Assembly: GCA_035627675.1 (NCBI GenBank)
Contig: DASPLH010000015.1
Location: 1 to 51,739, forward strand
DNA length: 51,739 nt
From: DASPLH01 sp035627675
Lineage (GTDB): Bacteria; Acidobacteriota; Terriglobia; Terriglobales; Acidobacteriaceae
Reading direction: 5' to 3'
Position numbers and translations under genes: made by a program. Below, piece after piece: positions 41,515-49,896 of the stretch; positions within the stretch are counted from its first letter, which is position 1; every line of letters starts with the position of its first letter. The notes under the pieces were generated by a model. The model ran no database searches. It was not told the origin of the DNA and saw nothing but the letters and a program-made list of their open reading frames with translations.

Positions 41515-43020
41515 TCAGGCGGCCTGCCTTCCGTTGATACCGTTTTCGCTCGCCCTGGCCTTCGCCGCGGCTGCAATCGCCGCGCTCGGAGTCAACGCGA
41601 CGTCAACGGGACTGGCGGGCGTCGGGCCTTCGGGCTGAATCGCCGCGGCTTCCGGCATGTGCGCCGGAGCTGAGGCGGGCTGGCGGATCGTGACACCGTC
41701 GGCGCGCTCGGGTTGCAGCACTACGGCCACGGTCTGAAGCAGGATCTTCAGGTCGAGCAGCAGGCTGTAGTTGTGCAGGTACATCAGGTCGAACCGCAGC
41801 TTGTCGGTGGCCGTGGTGCTGTAGCGGCCCATGATCTGCGCCAGCCCGGTTACACCCGGCTTTGCGCAGAGCCTGCGCGAGTAGTTGGGGATGTTCGCCG
41901 CGAACTGTTCGACGAAAATCTGGCGCTCGGGCCGCGGGCCGACAAGGCTCATTTCGCCGCGGAGCACGTTGATCAGTTGTGGCACCTCGTCGAGGCGTGT
42001 TCGGCGCAGGAACCCGCCCAGCCTGGTGATGCGGGGGTCGCGGCTCGTGGCCAGGGTCGCGCCCGTGAGGCGCTCGGCGTCCTGGATCATCGTGCGGAAC
42101 TTGTAAAGCATGTAGGGCTTGCCGCGCAGCCCGAGCCGCTCCTGCCGGAAGATCGCCGGGCCCGGCGAGTCGCGCGGGATCAGCCAGTACAGCAGCAGAA
42201 GAACGGGCGCGCTCACGATCAACAGAACCGAAGCGCCCACGACATCGATGCACCGCTTCATCAGCGCTTCGACCGGAGTGAGGCAGGGGACGCCATAGCT
42301 GAAGACGAGCAGGTCATCAATCTGCTGGAGCCGAGCGTGCTTGGCCGAGATCTCGCTCAGATCGGGGACGACCATGACCTCCTTGTCCGCCGCCTCGCAT
42401 TTACAAAGCAGTTCTGCCTTGCGGGAGAAGTTCGACATCACGGCCACGATGTTGACGCGCTGGAACACCTCGTCGAGTCGGTTGTACTCGGAGGCGGTGA
42501 TGCAGTCGTGCACGACCAGCATGGGGTCGTCGTGAGCGTCGAACTTGTCTCTCAACTGCTCGCAACTCGTTCCGTCCTCGCACACGACCAGCACGCGCAG
42601 CTTTCCGCTCAACCATCTCTGCCACTGCTGTACCGAAACTCGGAACCAGCACAGCAGCCCCACCTGGATCGGGAATGCCAGCAGGGCGACCATCAACGAC
42701 ACCTTGTAGCCGCGGAAGAACAGGACCAGCGTGAACAGCAGCGCGTTGGTCACGAGCACCGCGCCGATCAGGGAGATCACCAGGTCCTTGCGCTTCTTCT
42801 GCACCCATGCCCCGTACAGGTCGAATGCGCCAAACACCACCAGGGTGAGCAGCACGACCAGCGGTCCCACCCGCAGCAGCAACTCCTTGTTGCTGGGACG
42901 GAAGGCTTCCTCGAAGCCGAAACGAAGAAACACGGCCGTCGCGACGCCGCACAGGATCAGCGTGGCGTCGAGCGCGACTGTCACCGGAGTGGGGAGCAGA
43001 AGGTAGTGCTTGTTGCGCAT
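41515..43020 (-). CDS. Polyprenyl-phosphate sugar-1-phosphate transferase (WbaP/exoY-type)
   Basis: A 501-residue initiating transferase that loads the first sugar phosphate onto undecaprenyl phosphate. Four to five N-terminal membrane helices (residues about 10-150), a Rossmann-like middle (KLRVLVVCEDG), then the catalytic domain from about residue 275: the re-entrant helix (KRCIDVVGASVLLIVSAPV), PAIFRQERLG, KFRTM, RRTRLDEVPQLINVL and SLVGPRPE. Ala/Pro-rich residues end it. ATG 43020 has GGAG 7 bases upstream; the TTG at 43050 is less likely. It is early in the operon, behind the GT4 gene. Confidence 0.93.
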   Translation of the reverse strand: MRNKHYLLLPTPVTVALDATLILCGVATAVFLRFGFEEAFRPSNKELLLRVGPLVVLLTLVVFGAFDLYGAWVQKKRKDLVISLIGAVLVTNALLFTLVLFFRGYKVSLMVALLAFPIQVGLLCWFRVSVQQWQRWLSGKLRVLVVCEDGTSCEQLRDKFDAHDDPMLVVHDCITASEYNRLDEVFQRVNIVAVMSNFSRKAELLCKCEAADKEVMVVPDLSEISAKHARLQQIDDLLVFSYGVPCLTPVEALMKRCIDVVGASVLLIVSAPVLLLLYWLIPRDSPGPAIFRQERLGLRGKPYMLYKFRTMIQDAERLTGATLATSRDPRITRLGGFLRRTRLDEVPQLINVLRGEMSLVGPRPERQIFVEQFAANIPNYSRRLCAKPGVTGLAQIMGRYSTTATDKLRFDLMYLHNYSLLLDLKILLQTVAVVLQPERADGVTIRQPASAPAHMPEAAAIQPEGPTPASPVDVALTPSAAIAAAAKARASENGINGRQAA

Positions 43021-43053
43021 AAACAACTCCACAAAACCAAGACCAAGCAATTG

Positions 43054-44331
43054 CTACTTCACAGCGTGAGCGAACTTCCGCCCGGCTGGCTGTTCTTCTC
43101 CGGCCAGCACGCGCAACAGATCGAGATAACGTGACGCCAACCGTGAGCGTGAGAAATTGCGCGCGACGAAATCGGGGCCGCGACCCGCCATTTGCGCAGC
43201 AACGCTCGGATTGTTTTGCAGGTAGCCGATCGCTTCCAGCAGCGCCGTTGCATCCCCGGGGGCTATCGGCACGCCGGCTCCCGAGGCTTCCAGGATTGCT
43301 TGTGCCTGCCCTTCCACGCCGAGGATCACCGGCAGTCCGGCAGCCATTGCTTCGAGCATCTTGGTCGGGATGACCGTCTTGAAGATGTCGGACTTCTTGA
43401 GCAGGACGGCGGCTGCGTCACAGGCCCGGAGGATGGATGGAATGCGCTCTCGCGGCTGTGTGCCGAGGAACGTGACATTCGTGAGTCCCTGGTCGCGGGC
43501 GCGCCTCGCGAGATCCTGTGCTTCCGACCCGTCGCCTACAAGCAGGAAGACAAGATTCGGCATCGAGGTTCGCGCCGCGGCGGCGGCCTCCAGAATGGTG
43601 CTCAACCCGTGCGCCAGGCCGATCGCTCCCACGTAACAGACCGTGAACTTCCCTCGCAGTTGCAGTTCATCCCGAAGCCCGGCACGGCTGGCGGCGGTCG
43701 CTTCGAGCAGGTGGTCCTCGACACCGTTCTCCACAACCGCCGCCTTCGAGGGATCCACGCCCAGACGATCGACGAGTTCCGCACGAATTGCCGGCGACAC
43801 GGCTACAACCGTGTCGGCCTTGCGATAGAGGTACCCGGCCAGCCGAACCAGCGCCCGATAGGAACGGCTTTGCTCCGTTGCACCGGCGGCCGCGAGCGAC
43901 TCCGGCCACAGGTCGCGAACCTCGAACACCCAGGGGACACGGAAGCGTTGCGCCAGCAGATATCCGCAGAGCGCGACGGTGAGCGGCGGCGAGGTGGCGA
44001 TAATCACGTCAGGCCGCGAGAGGAAGGAGCCGGTCATGGCTGCCGACGCACAGAACGACAGGTAGTTCAGCGTCCTGTCGAGCGCGCCTCCGTTCGGCCG
44101 AATCGTGATCGGCGCGCGCACAACACCGACGCCGTTCCAATCCTCCCGCGCAATCCCCCGCCACCGTTTCTCGCGATAGCCCGGAAACAGCCGGCCGCTG
44201 GGATAGTTGGGGAAACCGGTGAGTACCTGGACCGACGCGCCGGACGACCAGCGCGCCGCAAGTTCAGCGACGCGAATCCCGCCAGCCGCGACCTCCGGCG
44301 GAAAGAACTGGGAGACGTAAAGAATCTTCAT
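43054..44331 (-). CDS. GT4 glycosyltransferase (WbuB/WcaI-like)
   Basis: A 425-residue GT-B enzyme. The N-half begins with KILYVSQFFPPEVAAGGIR, the acceptor-side pattern of WbuB/WcaI-type transferases, and has TGFPNYPSG and VFEVRDLWPES. The C-half has the GT4 donor pattern VGDGSEAQDLARRA and KMLEAMAAGLPVILG. It adds a sugar to the growing lipid-linked unit. No ribosome site is visible before ATG 44331. It is the first gene of the operon, and a hairpin (44354-44369) lies just upstream. Confidence 0.9.
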   Translation of the reverse strand: MKILYVSQFFPPEVAAGGIRVAELAARWSSGASVQVLTGFPNYPSGRLFPGYREKRWRGIAREDWNGVGVVRAPITIRPNGGALDRTLNYLSFCASAAMTGSFLSRPDVIIATSPPLTVALCGYLLAQRFRVPWVFEVRDLWPESLAAAGATEQSRSYRALVRLAGYLYRKADTVVAVSPAIRAELVDRLGVDPSKAAVVENGVEDHLLEATAASRAGLRDELQLRGKFTVCYVGAIGLAHGLSTILEAAAAARTSMPNLVFLLVGDGSEAQDLARRARDQGLTNVTFLGTQPRERIPSILRACDAAAVLLKKSDIFKTVIPTKMLEAMAAGLPVILGVEGQAQAILEASGAGVPIAPGDATALLEAIGYLQNNPSVAAQMAGRGPDFVARNFSRSRLASRYLDLLRVLAGEEQPAGRKFAHAVK

Positions 44332-44652
44332 AGATGGCGTGTGGAGGCACGGGGGCCACGAACGTGGCCTTTTCTCGGGTGTTCGCTTAGGACTCAGCCG
44401 TTATGGCACTTATGTCCAAGCTGCACATACATAGTGGCTTAGAAAGCTACAAGGGATTGGAACTCAGAGTCTCTGGATGGAAGTCGCTCAAACGGCTCGC
44501 ATTAGCCGATCCATCTTCTTCTCACCTACTACGGGTAACCTACTTACAAACTGAATGCATTACTGAGATCGCCTAGAGCGACCTACGGATTGGTCGCTGC
44601 TCTCCCTGCCCGTAGTTTGAGGGTGTCCTCAATCCACGTGTGGAGAAGCACA
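44332..44652. other. 321-bp divergent intergenic region of the exopolysaccharide locus
   Basis: It separates the GT4 gene (minus) from the phosphoesterase fusion gene (plus). A perfect 7-bp hairpin with a 2-base loop (GGCCACG-AA-CGTGGCC, 44354-44369) is followed by TTTT on the plus strand. It would lie in the leader of the minus-strand operon. Otherwise I see a few weak hairpins and no promoter or riboswitch I can recognise. Confidence 0.5.
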
Positions 44653-47070
44653 TTGAAAAGGTTTCTAGTGATAGCTGCGACCCTGCTCATTTCTATTGCG
44701 AGCGTCGCGCAGGTTCCACAGAGCGATCACGTGTTCGTCGTTGTGGCACAGAACCACAGCTACTCAGAAGTTATCGGTAACACCAGCATGCCGTACCTCA
44801 ACCAGTTGGCCAGCAAGTACGGAGTTGCCACCCAGTACTACGCCAACACCCACCCATCGATCGGCAATCATCTGATGATGACGACCGGTCAGATCCTTTC
44901 CAACAACGACGCTGCAACCGGAACGACCGCGGTCGACAACATCGTTGCCCGCCTGCTGACGTCGGGTAAGACCTGGCGGTCTTACGCAGAGGGTCTGCCC
45001 AGAGTCGGGTACGTCGGGGGAGACACCGGGCTGTACCAGAAGAGCCGCAACCCGTTTACGTACTTCCGCAACGTGGTCCAGAGCAGCACGGAAATCAACA
45101 ACCTGGTGCCGTTTACCCGTTTTGCCCAGGACCTCTCGACGAACCAGCTGCCGAACTTCTCGTTCATCATCCCTGACAAGTGCAACAGCGCCCAGTCCTG
45201 CCCGCTGTCCACGCTGGATGCGTGGTTGAGCAAGAACATCGCACCGATTCTCGCGAGCCAGGCCTTCCAGCAGAACGGCCTGCTGATCATCACCTTCGAC
45301 GAGTCGATCGCTACCGACACCACCAGGGGCGGCGGACGCGTCCCGACGCTGATCATCAGCCCCAAGGCGAAAGCCGGGTATAACTCCACGGCCGTCTATC
45401 AGCACCAGAGCCTTCTGCGCACGGTAATGCGCTCGTTCGGCATGACGCAGTTCATCGGTGCGGCAGCCACCGCTCCGGAAATGTCCGAGTTCTTCCAGAG
45501 CACCTCGACGCTCTCGGCCGTGCTGAACGTCACGCCTCAAAGCGGGCCTGCGCCCCTCAACGTTACGGCGGACTCCTCGAGCAGCACCGGAACGATTGCT
45601 TCCCGGCTGATCACCTTCGGTGATGGCGCGTCCTCGACGGCCACCACCGCCACCCACACCTACTCGGCGCCCGGAACCTACACGGCCACTCTCAAGGTTA
45701 CTGGCACGAACGGCGCCACCAGCACCACTTCGAAGGTCATCACCGTCGGCGTGGTCGCGAACAAGCCACCCGTTGTCTCGCCTTCGGCCTCGCCTGCATC
45801 CGGCACGGCTCCCCTCGCGGTGAAGTTTGCCCCGGGCGCTTCCGACTCCGACGGCACCATCGCGTCCTACTCGTGGGACTTCGGTGACGGTCAGACCTCC
45901 ACCACCGCAAGCCCCTCGCACAGCTACGCCAACGCGGGCACCTACACCGCGAGGCTTACCGTGAAGGACAACGCGGGCGCGTCGGCAACCGGGTCGGTGA
46001 GCATCAGCGTGGCCTCTTCGACCACGACTCCGCCGCCAACCACGACCGGCCACCGCAAGCTGTGGCTGACCGACGCTGAAATCCAGGCTCTGCCGATGTC
46101 CGGCACCGCCTGGACCGCCGTGAAGGCCGTTGCGGATGGACCGATGGGTCCGGCGGCGATCACCTGCCAGTCCGACTCGCATGACGTGCGCACCCTCGGC
46201 GTGGCATTGGTTGCGGCTCGCACCGGGCAGCTTTCCTACAAGACCAAGGCCCGTGACGCGATCTCGGCCGCCATGGCTTACACCGCGTTCGATTGCGCCG
46301 GTGGCACTGTCCTCGGCGGATATCTCCGCAACACGGCGGCCTATGTCATCGCGGCCGACGTGATGAACCTGAAGGAGTTCGATCCTGCTCTCGACACGCG
46401 CTTCCGCACCTGGATCCGCGAACTCGTCAACAAGCAGATGGACGGCTCGACCATGCAGACGATCGCCAGCAAGCGTCCGTCGAACGTGGGCACGCTGCCG
46501 GCTGCCGGTGTTGTCGCCATCGCGGCTTACCTCGACGACCGCGCGCTGCTCGATCGCATGTACAAAGAACTGCGCGGCTGGCTCGGTGATCGCGCCTCCT
46601 ACTCCGGGTTCGCAACACCGCAGGACGGCACGACCGGCTGGTTCGTCGATCCTTCGCAGCCGCGCTACGTCTCGCCTGTCGGTGGCGTGCTGGGCTCGAT
46701 CGGCAAGAACATCGACGGCGCACTGCCCGCCGATATCGTTCGCGGCGGCCCGGTGGGTTGGTGCCCGGCCACGACCGACTATCCGTACGCGGCCCTGTCC
46801 GGAACGTATGTCGAGGCTGAAATCCTCTACCGCCAGGGTTATACGGACATCTACGAAGTCCAGAGCCAGGCCGTGCGGAGAACCATGGCCTTCATGCACC
46901 GGTTGAATACGGAGTGCGGCTGGGGCTTCCCGATGCACCACTCCTACAAGTGGCAGCCGTGGCTGATCAACTTCGTCTACGGCACCTCGTTCCCCACGCA
47001 ACCGCTCTCGAGCGCGAACCTGGGACAGAACATGGGCTTCACCGATTGGACTCACAACCGCCGCCGCTAG
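44653..47070 (+). CDS. Secreted phosphoesterase-PKD-PKD-alginate-lyase-like fusion
   Basis: An 805-residue secreted protein. Signal peptide 1-20; phosphoesterase domain of the phospholipase C/acid phosphatase type (about 24-285) with QNHSYSE (33-39) and ITFDES (213-218); two PKD domains (about 290-365 and 372-453), the second with SYSWDFGDG; a Thr/Pro linker; then a helical toroid (467-805) resembling the lyase at 39317, with YLRNTAAYVIAADVMN and RRTMAFMHRLN. The NNHG tetrad of that lyase is replaced by a SNVGT segment, so lyase activity is doubtful. TTG 44653 has GGAGAAG upstream. I know no described protein with this order of domains. Confidence 0.85.
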   Translation: MKRFLVIAATLLISIASVAQVPQSDHVFVVVAQNHSYSEVIGNTSMPYLNQLASKYGVATQYYANTHPSIGNHLMMTTGQILSNNDAATGTTAVDNIVARLLTSGKTWRSYAEGLPRVGYVGGDTGLYQKSRNPFTYFRNVVQSSTEINNLVPFTRFAQDLSTNQLPNFSFIIPDKCNSAQSCPLSTLDAWLSKNIAPILASQAFQQNGLLIITFDESIATDTTRGGGRVPTLIISPKAKAGYNSTAVYQHQSLLRTVMRSFGMTQFIGAAATAPEMSEFFQSTSTLSAVLNVTPQSGPAPLNVTADSSSSTGTIASRLITFGDGASSTATTATHTYSAPGTYTATLKVTGTNGATSTTSKVITVGVVANKPPVVSPSASPASGTAPLAVKFAPGASDSDGTIASYSWDFGDGQTSTTASPSHSYANAGTYTARLTVKDNAGASATGSVSISVASSTTTPPPTTTGHRKLWLTDAEIQALPMSGTAWTAVKAVADGPMGPAAITCQSDSHDVRTLGVALVAARTGQLSYKTKARDAISAAMAYTAFDCAGGTVLGGYLRNTAAYVIAADVMNLKEFDPALDTRFRTWIRELVNKQMDGSTMQTIASKRPSNVGTLPAAGVVAIAAYLDDRALLDRMYKELRGWLGDRASYSGFATPQDGTTGWFVDPSQPRYVSPVGGVLGSIGKNIDGALPADIVRGGPVGWCPATTDYPYAALSGTYVEAEILYRQGYTDIYEVQSQAVRRTMAFMHRLNTECGWGFPMHHSYKWQPWLINFVYGTSFPTQPLSSANLGQNMGFTDWTHNRRR

Positions 47071-47088
47071 TTCGGGTGGCAATCCAGG

Positions 47089-47119
47089 GGGGCGCCGCAA
47101 GGCGCCCCTCTTCTCTTTG
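47089..47119. terminator. Bidirectional terminator between convergent genes
   Basis: A perfect 8-bp stem (GGGGCGCC / GGCGCCCC) with a GCAA tetraloop, then TCTTCTCTTT on the plus strand. It lies between the fusion gene and the FemAB-like gene that converge here. Confidence 0.9.
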
Positions 47120-47123
47120 AGCG

Positions 47124-48203
47124 TTACGCGGCGGAAGCGTTCCTGAGCAGTTTTGCTACCGCGGCCTTCCTCCTGCGAAGGACGGGATAGACGCTTTCAA
47201 AGGCGAAGAATGCGGTCTTCGATGGCACCAGATACTTCGGCTCGATAAAGCGGTAGTGCACGGGACGGTATCCCATCTTGAAGTGCAACACGGAAGGCGG
47301 ACCGTCGGAGGTGAAGTCGAACCCGCTGAGCCCTTCCTCGTGCGCCCGCTGCATGGCGTTCCAAATGAGGTAGTTGCTCGGACTCAGGCCCTTGGCAACC
47401 CTGAGCGTGCCGGCCATGACGTTGCTGTGTCGCCGGCCCGCAAGCACTCCGTAGCTGCTCGAGACAGCTTCTCCGTTGTAGTACGCCACCAGCATCTTGG
47501 CGTGACCCTTGATGATTTGCTCCGTCAGGTAAGGCCCGAATTCCCCCCAGGAGCGCGTGTGATACCCGTTGATCCGCCCGTTCTCCTCGATCACCTTGTA
47601 ACCCTGGCGCACTTCGCCGGCTTCCCGCGCCTCGATGACCGTGATGTTCTGCCGCTCCGAGGCCACCGTGCGGTTCCGCGTGTTCGGGCGCAGGCGCTTC
47701 AGCATCTCCTCGCGCCATGCAGCCTCGGGCGGGACAGACAGATCGACATACAGCAATTGGTTGGGAACGTTTGCCGTTCGGAACCGGAGACCGTCCTGCA
47801 CGGGCAGTTGCGTATCGAAAGTGGTCAGCAACCCAGGATGCGACTGGCCGGCGCAGCAGGGAACCGTGAATTGCACCAACGCGGCGTGCAGCAGGCGGCC
47901 GCGTTCGTATACCGCCTCCACGATCGGCTCGGCCATCGACTCTGCCCCGTGTTCCACGATGGGTCCGACCGGAACCGCGATGACCGTGAAGCCGAGTCGT
48001 CGAAACATGACCAGCCCGGCGCCGCCGCACACCTCTCCCGTGGAGTCTTTCGCGACGACAACCCCGAAGTCGAATCCGTATGCGCAGAACGATTTCAGCC
48101 ACGTTGACAGTGCGCCGTAGTGGCCCCGGGGCGACTTCATCAGAAACTCGTCCCACTGTTGCAGGCCGCTGGCGTGCTCTCGAGTGATGTATTCAATTCT
48201 CAT
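47124..48203 (-). CDS. FemAB/GNAT-like aminoacyl or acyl transferase
   Basis: A 359-residue protein with the double-GNAT layout of FemAB-like transferases: a first half (about 1-165) and a second half with SSYGVLAGRRHSNVMAGT and GLSPSNYLIWNAMQRAHEEG, the usual FemAB C-terminal pattern, then FDFTSDG. In exopolysaccharide clusters such proteins add acyl or amino-acyl groups to a sugar or lipid-linked precursor. ATG 48203 has GGGGCAGG upstream and overlaps the acetyltransferase gene by 11 bases; the longer frame is unsupported. Confidence 0.82.
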   Translation of the reverse strand: MRIEYITREHASGLQQWDEFLMKSPRGHYGALSTWLKSFCAYGFDFGVVVAKDSTGEVCGGAGLVMFRRLGFTVIAVPVGPIVEHGAESMAEPIVEAVYERGRLLHAALVQFTVPCCAGQSHPGLLTTFDTQLPVQDGLRFRTANVPNQLLYVDLSVPPEAAWREEMLKRLRPNTRNRTVASERQNITVIEAREAGEVRQGYKVIEENGRINGYHTRSWGEFGPYLTEQIIKGHAKMLVAYYNGEAVSSSYGVLAGRRHSNVMAGTLRVAKGLSPSNYLIWNAMQRAHEEGLSGFDFTSDGPPSVLHFKMGYRPVHYRFIEPKYLVPSKTAFFAFESVYPVLRRRKAAVAKLLRNASAA

Positions 48204-48768
48204 CCTGCCCCCGTCCGGCCATTCGTTCGGCACGCCCGCGGGTGATCCCCGCAATCGTCCATCCATGTAATCGTGCGAGGGGGACAAACCCGACCCGGCG
48301 CACTCCGCGCAGGGAGGGTTCGTTGTGCGGCGACACCATCGTGTACACCTGCTTGTAACCGCTCGCGAGAAGATCGTTGATCACGTGAGCGAGCGTGGTC
48401 TTCTGAAGTCCACGGCCTCGCGCGTGAGGGACGGTAAACCCGTCCCCCAGGATGGGTGTGCCAAAGTCGAACCCGAAGTGGGCAGGGAGTAAAGCGTCGA
48501 AGCGAACCCAAACTTCATGGAGTACAACGCCATCTTCGAAAACGGCGTAGCAGATACGATCACGAACCAGACGCCGGTCGATCGCCGGGACGCCGGAAGT
48601 GTGCTTGGCGTCGAAGCGGTGCACGACATATCCCATGTCGGGCTGCGCTTCCGCGGGGCGATCGATCCGAAACAACACCTGGTCGAAGTGGCGGGGTTTC
48701 AATACCGGCCATAAGCGCGCCGCCGGCGTGTTGCGAAGCCGGTTGAGACGAAATGCGAGACTCGACAT
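48193..48768 (-). CDS. GNAT-family acetyltransferase
   Basis: A 191-residue protein with a GNAT fold in its second half: VPHARGRGLQKTTLAHVINDLL (about 113-134) holds the R-x-x-G-x-G/A type acetyl-CoA loop, followed by MVSPHNEPSLRGVRRVGFV, the usual GNAT beta-bulge and helix. AGAGGA precedes the ATG by 7 bases. It shares an operon with a FemAB-like protein and an unknown toroid protein, so acetylation of a sugar residue is a fair guess. Confidence 0.8.
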   Translation of the reverse strand: MSSLAFRLNRLRNTPAARLWPVLKPRHFDQVLFRIDRPAEAQPDMGYVVHRFDAKHTSGVPAIDRRLVRDRICYAVFEDGVVLHEVWVRFDALLPAHFGFDFGTPILGDGFTVPHARGRGLQKTTLAHVINDLLASGYKQVYTMVSPHNEPSLRGVRRVGFVPLARLHGWTIAGITRGRAERMAGRGQDEN

Positions 48769-48780
48769 ACACGGATTCCT

Positions 48781-49884
48781 CTATGCGGCTTGTGTGCGCG
48801 GCGCGGGGCGAAGCACCGCGTCGGCGGCAAAGTGTGCATCGATGAAAAACTTGGCCGCCCAGTTCGGGTAGCGAAGCATCATGTAACGTCCCCAAAGGGG
48901 CCACGAACCAGCGATGGCCCCGCGTACATCGGGGTTTTGCGATTTGCAGTTCTGAACCGTATCGACGAAATCAAGCAGGCGCAGACCAGCCTGGAGGTAC
49001 GGTTCGCCTCCCGCATAGCGGAAGAACAATGCCGCCAGTTGACAGTTACCCGTCAGGCAGCAGTAGGGCACTCCACGCCATTGCTCGTCGAACGATCCGG
49101 GTAAATATCCATTCGTGTGAATCAGGGGAAGAATCGCGTCGAGCGTGCGCCGGGTCGCCATGGCGTACTTCGGGTCACCGGTAATTTCGAAGGCTCCCGT
49201 CAGTCCTTCCAGCACGTACGCGATCGTGTGCGTGAACGCGCGACGCCCCGCAAACGGAGTGTGACGGAACCAGCCGTTCCCGGCCTGGCAGGAGAGCACC
49301 CAGTCCAGATGCTTCAGTGCCGCGCTTTCGAACTGCGGAACGCGCGACACGGACGCGAGCTGAAGCAGCGCCCAGGCGACTCTTGCGTTGTAGGAGTGAA
49401 CTTCGTTTCGGTACGTGAAACGGCTCCACTTGCCGTCTTCGTCCTGCACTGCGACCAGCCAGGTTCCGGCACGAACTGCGGATTCGAGGTAGTGCGGCCT
49501 CGACGTATGGCGGTAGGCATCCAGCAATCCGAACAGGATCTGGCCAGTGTTGAACACGCTTGGAGTCTGCGGTGCGCCGGGCTTCCATGTCAGGTCGGGA
49601 AAGCTGCCGCACGGAAGCTGCGTCACGACGAGCCATTCGGCCATGGCAACCGCGCGCGCATGCAGGTCCTCGCCGAACTCGCCGGCGCACCGGAACAAGG
49701 TTGGAATGATGTACCCGGTGGTCTCGGGGTAGGCGGGCGCCCACCGGCCCCAGGCGGCGTAGAACGCGGCGACACCGCCGCATCCGGTCTTGTCCTGCGC
49801 CCGGCGTAGCCACTCCAGGGCGCAGGAGATATTTGCTGCGCCGGCCCGCGCCGGCAGAGGTCGAGGAACTGTCGGATTCTGCAT
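48781..49884 (-). CDS. Alpha/alpha-toroid protein of unknown function
   Basis: A 367-residue protein without signal peptide or membrane helix. Repeated helical hairpins (ALEWLRRAQDK, YLESAVRAGTWLVAVQDEDGKW, ALKHLDWVLSCQAGNGWF, LRLLDFVDTVQNC) with WxxxxQ-like and aromatic-rich turns indicate an (alpha/alpha)6 toroid, as in prenyltransferases, GH families and glucuronyl epimerases. I cannot place it further. A cytoplasmic sugar-modifying role is possible. It follows the GT4 gene by 12 bases. Confidence 0.7.
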   Translation of the reverse strand: MQNPTVPRPLPARAGAANISCALEWLRRAQDKTGCGGVAAFYAAWGRWAPAYPETTGYIIPTLFRCAGEFGEDLHARAVAMAEWLVVTQLPCGSFPDLTWKPGAPQTPSVFNTGQILFGLLDAYRHTSRPHYLESAVRAGTWLVAVQDEDGKWSRFTYRNEVHSYNARVAWALLQLASVSRVPQFESAALKHLDWVLSCQAGNGWFRHTPFAGRRAFTHTIAYVLEGLTGAFEITGDPKYAMATRRTLDAILPLIHTNGYLPGSFDEQWRGVPYCCLTGNCQLAALFFRYAGGEPYLQAGLRLLDFVDTVQNCKSQNPDVRGAIAGSWPLWGRYMMLRYPNWAAKFFIDAHFAADAVLRPAPRTQAA

Positions 49885-49896
49885 GTTGGCGGAGAC

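Noticed and set aside
44764..47100. A 778-codon minus-strand open frame opposite the phosphoesterase fusion.
   Set aside because: The plus-strand protein has a signal peptide, phosphoesterase and PKD motifs; the antisense frame has none and is Arg/Gly/Val-rich.
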